DNA of 55,980 nt, from the NCBI GenBank assembly GCA_902362595.1, contig CABIXF010000025.1, positions 1 through 55,980 of the forward strand. Reading direction: 5' to 3'. Position numbers and translations under genes: made by a program. The notes under the pieces were generated by a model. The model saw only the letters and a program-made list of their open reading frames with translations, was not told the DNA's origin and did no database searches. Shown here in pieces: positions 53,961-55,980 of the stretch (position 1 is its first letter; every line of letters starts with the position of its first letter). The stretch comes from Bacteroidaceae bacterium (GTDB lineage Bacteria; Bacteroidota; Bacteroidia; Bacteroidales; Bacteroidaceae).

Positions 53961-54833
53961 ATGAAAACAAACCAGATTTTACAACTGATACTTATCTGTA
54001 TCATTTTTCCCTTATCTGCATGCTCGGTCTCTCACACGCATGACGGAACCTACGAAGGTATACTGCCGGCTGCAGATTGTCCCGGCATTTACATCATGCT
54101 GACAATCGATGGAAACAAATACGAACTGCTGGAAAAGTATCTTACACGGCCTGAAACATTTGTCACTTATGGAGATATCAAACAACAAGGACAAACGCTT
54201 CATTTGGACAATCAAATGGAATTTACATGTGATTCCAATCACCTGTCATATAAAAATATAAGTTTAAGACAAGTTTCTACCCAAAACTCACTACCTGAGA
54301 TTTTCATCTCACAGTCACTCAAGGAAAACCAAAGCGGAGAAGATGCCCTTCTCAAAGTATACAGCCGGAAAGGAAAGCAGTTTGCTGATTTTTATTTCAG
54401 AGATAACAAATACAACTTGGAGGAGAGTTCACAAAATGATTCCATAAAAGAATATGCCGATGCAGGAAAACACATAAAGCTTTCTCTACCTGTACCACGG
54501 CTTTCTTCATTACAAGAACTGACTTTCAAGAATGATACTGCTGCATACACCTTTACCCTATTGACACCTTGCAACAATATCTACCGTATAACTGATGAAA
54601 AGGAGGAAAATGTTCTTCCAAACATATTGGACGTCATCTATTACAATGACGGACAACAGGCCTTTGTAAAACTGCTTCATTCCACGCTTTCAAACTGTTA
54701 TACACTACCTCAGACTGAAGCTTCCGCCAAGACGGCAATCTATACAGACGGACAAACAGAATGGCAACTTCTGAATCATCGCAATGCGGTATTGATTACC
54801 AATCATCAGAAATATGAATACATAGAAGAATAA
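53961..54833 (+). CDS. NlpE-like copper/envelope-stress lipoprotein
   Basis: A 290-residue lipoprotein; the signal peptide ends in FPLSAC (Cys21). Residues about 30-125 match the NlpE N-terminal domain: GTYEGILPAADCPGIYIMLTIDG, then a YELLEKYL strand and FVTYGDIKQQGQTLHLD. In E. coli NlpE senses surface contact and copper and activates Cpx. The NlpE motif usually reads LPCADC; here the first Cys is Ala, so the CxxC is lost. The remaining 160 residues are not recognised. A 38-residue membrane peptide follows after 36 bp. Confidence 0.8.
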   Translation: MKTNQILQLILICIIFPLSACSVSHTHDGTYEGILPAADCPGIYIMLTIDGNKYELLEKYLTRPETFVTYGDIKQQGQTLHLDNQMEFTCDSNHLSYKNISLRQVSTQNSLPEIFISQSLKENQSGEDALLKVYSRKGKQFADFYFRDNKYNLEESSQNDSIKEYADAGKHIKLSLPVPRLSSLQELTFKNDTAAYTFTLLTPCNNIYRITDEKEENVLPNILDVIYYNDGQQAFVKLLHSTLSNCYTLPQTEASAKTAIYTDGQTEWQLLNHRNAVLITNHQKYEYIEE

Positions 54834-54869
54834 ATAAAATAGAAATAATAAATCTAAACAACAAAGACT

Positions 54870-54986
54870 ATGATACAAATCATACTTGAATACCTAATCG
54901 TAAGCATTATTTGCTTTTTCTTTACCCTCATATCCATTTATCGGGCTCCCACAGATATTGAACTTTGGGGAAAAGAAACAGACTAA
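54870..54986 (+). CDS. 38-residue single-helix membrane peptide
   Basis: MIQIILEYLIVSIICFFFTL, then ISIYRAPTDIELWGKETD and a stop. Residues 4-23 form one hydrophobic helix and the last 15 are polar. It starts 36 bp after the NlpE-like gene and ends 31 bp before a terminator hairpin, which fits a two-gene transcript. No family was recognised. Small membrane peptides next to envelope-stress lipoproteins can be regulators; this is only suggestive. Confidence 0.5.
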   Translation: MIQIILEYLIVSIICFFFTLISIYRAPTDIELWGKETD

Positions 54987-55017
54987 ACCTGCCAGTAAGA
55001 ACGACTCAATTCATAAA

Positions 55018-55056
55018 TACCCCCAATAGTTTTACGTGTAACTTTGGGGGTAATTT
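55018..55056 (+). terminator. Probable terminator after the NlpE-like/peptide pair
   Basis: TACCCCCAA (55018-55026) pairs with TTGGGGGTA (55044-55052), a 9-bp GC-rich stem with a 17-base loop, followed by ATTTT. The remaining 180 bp up to 55240 is AT-rich with nothing recognised. Confidence 0.75.
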
Positions 55057-55240
55057 TACTTAATTTAATTGATATGAATTCAATGTAAATGAATAAAAAT
55101 CCTTGCTGACAGCTGAAATAAAACAAAGAATTCTTTACCCAAAAGTATCACAAAATTATTCTTACTCATTTCTATTTCATTCTTTTGGGGAGTGAAAAAT
55201 ATGGCTTTACACTTCCTCAAAACCCTTCATTCAGTATTCT

Positions 55241-55773
55241 TTACTGATTGTCCATATTCAACCGCGACATTTCCGTCTCGGCCGCACTCTGATTCTTCAT
55301 CTTCTTTTCCGTGCGGAAGCGATAAGTAATCGTGAAACCGACTTTTCGGGTTTCCTCCTTTCCGACACTGTGCATGATAATATCATTCAGACGGGCTGAA
55401 GCACGCGTATTGTTCTTATTGAAAATGTCGTAAGCATCCAATGAAAGTTGAAGCTTGTCTTTCAGGAACGATTTCTTCAAACTCAAGTTGAAGGAGGTAT
55501 AACTCTTCGCTTCGTACAACTGATAATAGCCTCTGGAACCATAATTAAAATCAGCAGACAACAGGAATCCGGAAGGAAGTGTGAAACTGTTGTTGAAGTT
55601 CACCATCACCAATGGACGCCCGGCTTTTAGGACACTTTCGTTCGGCCCCGGATAACTGAAGAAGGTCTTCATGCAGGTCAGCGTAAGCGAAGGCATCCAC
55701 CACTTCACTGGATATTGCATATTTACCATACCCGTCAGATTATGCATTTTATCAAAATTATCCATGCTGTTTC
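55241..55773 (-). pseudogene. Outer-membrane beta-barrel receptor, C-terminal fragment cut by an IS
   Basis: About 177 residues of the C-terminal barrel of a TonB-dependent-receptor-like protein (OMP_b-brl_3 type): YPVKWWMPSLTLTCMKTFFS, FTLPSGFLLSADFNYGSRGY, KKSFLKDKLQLSLDAYDIFN and KVGFTITYRFRTEKKMKN. The remaining several hundred residues, including signal peptide and plug, are missing because at 55774 the sequence becomes transposase DNA in the opposite orientation. The frame stays open into the transposase antisense strand but that part is not receptor. The gene is non-functional as seen here. Confidence 0.85.
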
Positions 55774-55980
55774 CAATCCCAATCAAATCGTCCTTTTCCC
55801 ACAAAGAATAGATGAGAATATTCCATCGGACGATCCTGTACGTATTCTGAATGCTATGGTTGACAATCTTGACCTTAGTTCGTTCCATAAATTGTATAAG
55901 GAGTTCGGCCGTTCTCCCTATCACCCACGAATGATGCTCAAAGCTGTTTTGTATGCCTATATGAACAATATCTATTCCTG
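55774..55980 (+). mobile_element. IS1182-type transposase, 5'-truncated, running off the right edge
   Basis: From 55775 the plus strand reads NPNQIVLFPQRIDENIPSDD, PVRILNAMVDNLDLSSFHKL, YKEFGRSPYHPRMMLKAVLY, AYMNNIYS to the edge. This is the N-terminal domain of an IS1182-family transposase. The first nine codons present at the left edge (MAKIHFRSY) are missing, and receptor DNA begins where codon 10 would start. The element therefore has no start codon of its own here, either a truncated IS or a rearrangement/assembly junction. Positions 55774-55815 are an exact inverted copy of 1-42. Confidence 0.85.

Noticed and set aside
55774..55924. N-terminal extension of the barrel fragment through the transposase region
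   Set aside because: The frame stays open on the minus strand, but those codons are antisense to the transposase and share nothing with outer-membrane receptors.
1..55980. CRISPR array, tRNA, rRNA or prophage genes
   Set aside because: No regularly spaced direct repeats with unique spacers, no tRNA-like cloverleaf ends and no phage structural genes were seen by eye; a dedicated tRNA scan was not possible.

Overview
This window comes from a Bacteroidales gut-type bacterium, most likely Bacteroides or Phocaeicola. Many start sites are preceded by the Bacteroidetes -7 element TAnnTTTG, and Shine-Dalgarno sequences are weak. The gene set also fits: a one-polypeptide hybrid two-component system, a BtuB/BtuG corrinoid uptake operon under a cobalamin riboswitch, a MetH without the activation domain, and an IgA-peptidase-like M64 protein. 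Most genes are chromosomal housekeeping or transport genes. No prophage, CRISPR array, rRNA or tRNA was seen.

Layout. 1-238: the 5' end of an IS1182-type transposase running off the left edge, with strong hairpins. 239-2014: a ThrE-type exporter and a YgbA-like protein, transcribed divergently. 2194-7919: a complete tripartite RND efflux operon. 7989-9832: a GNAT acetyltransferase and an M64 peptidase. 9969-14439: a three-gene run on the minus strand (5'-nucleotidase-type phosphatase, small His-rich membrane protein, TonB-dependent receptor with a CxxC plug motif). 14600-19947: tex, nudC and a class A penicillin-binding protein. 20233-21489: pgk. 21631-26755: an orphan hybrid two-component regulator followed by two half-size chromate-type transporters. 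26759-28987: a tight cassette of a ParB-like protein, a PAPS-reductase/PP-loop protein and a small protein (IbrB/IbrA-like). 29056-35660: the five-gene corrinoid uptake operon btuB-btuG-btuF-btuC-btuD with its riboswitch. 35809-35885: three palindromes on an exact 21-bp period. 36068-43348: K+/H+-type antiporter, ppk1, phosphodiesterase, rfbB, asnA and ung. 43367-47182: metH, smpB and a Yip1-like membrane protein, in one operon with ung. 47517-52342: a 1397-residue dehydratase-activase-type Fe-S ATPase with a TetR regulator. 52434-53695: a decaying region holding a frameshifted DUF4405-like gene, a frameshifted ferredoxin and an AraC-type sensor domain without its DNA-binding part. 53961-54986: an NlpE-like lipoprotein and a 38-residue membrane peptide. 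55241-55980: the C-terminal part of an outer-membrane beta-barrel receptor fused directly to the same transposase as at the left edge, in inverted orientation.

How the parts connect. The riboswitch operon imports corrinoid, and metH in the same window uses it. The right-hand third (52.4-56 kb) shows gene decay and IS-mediated breakage. The cassette at 26759-28987 is the best candidate for an incompletely described system. The 21-bp phased palindromes and the His-rich protein/CxxC receptor pair are the next best leads.
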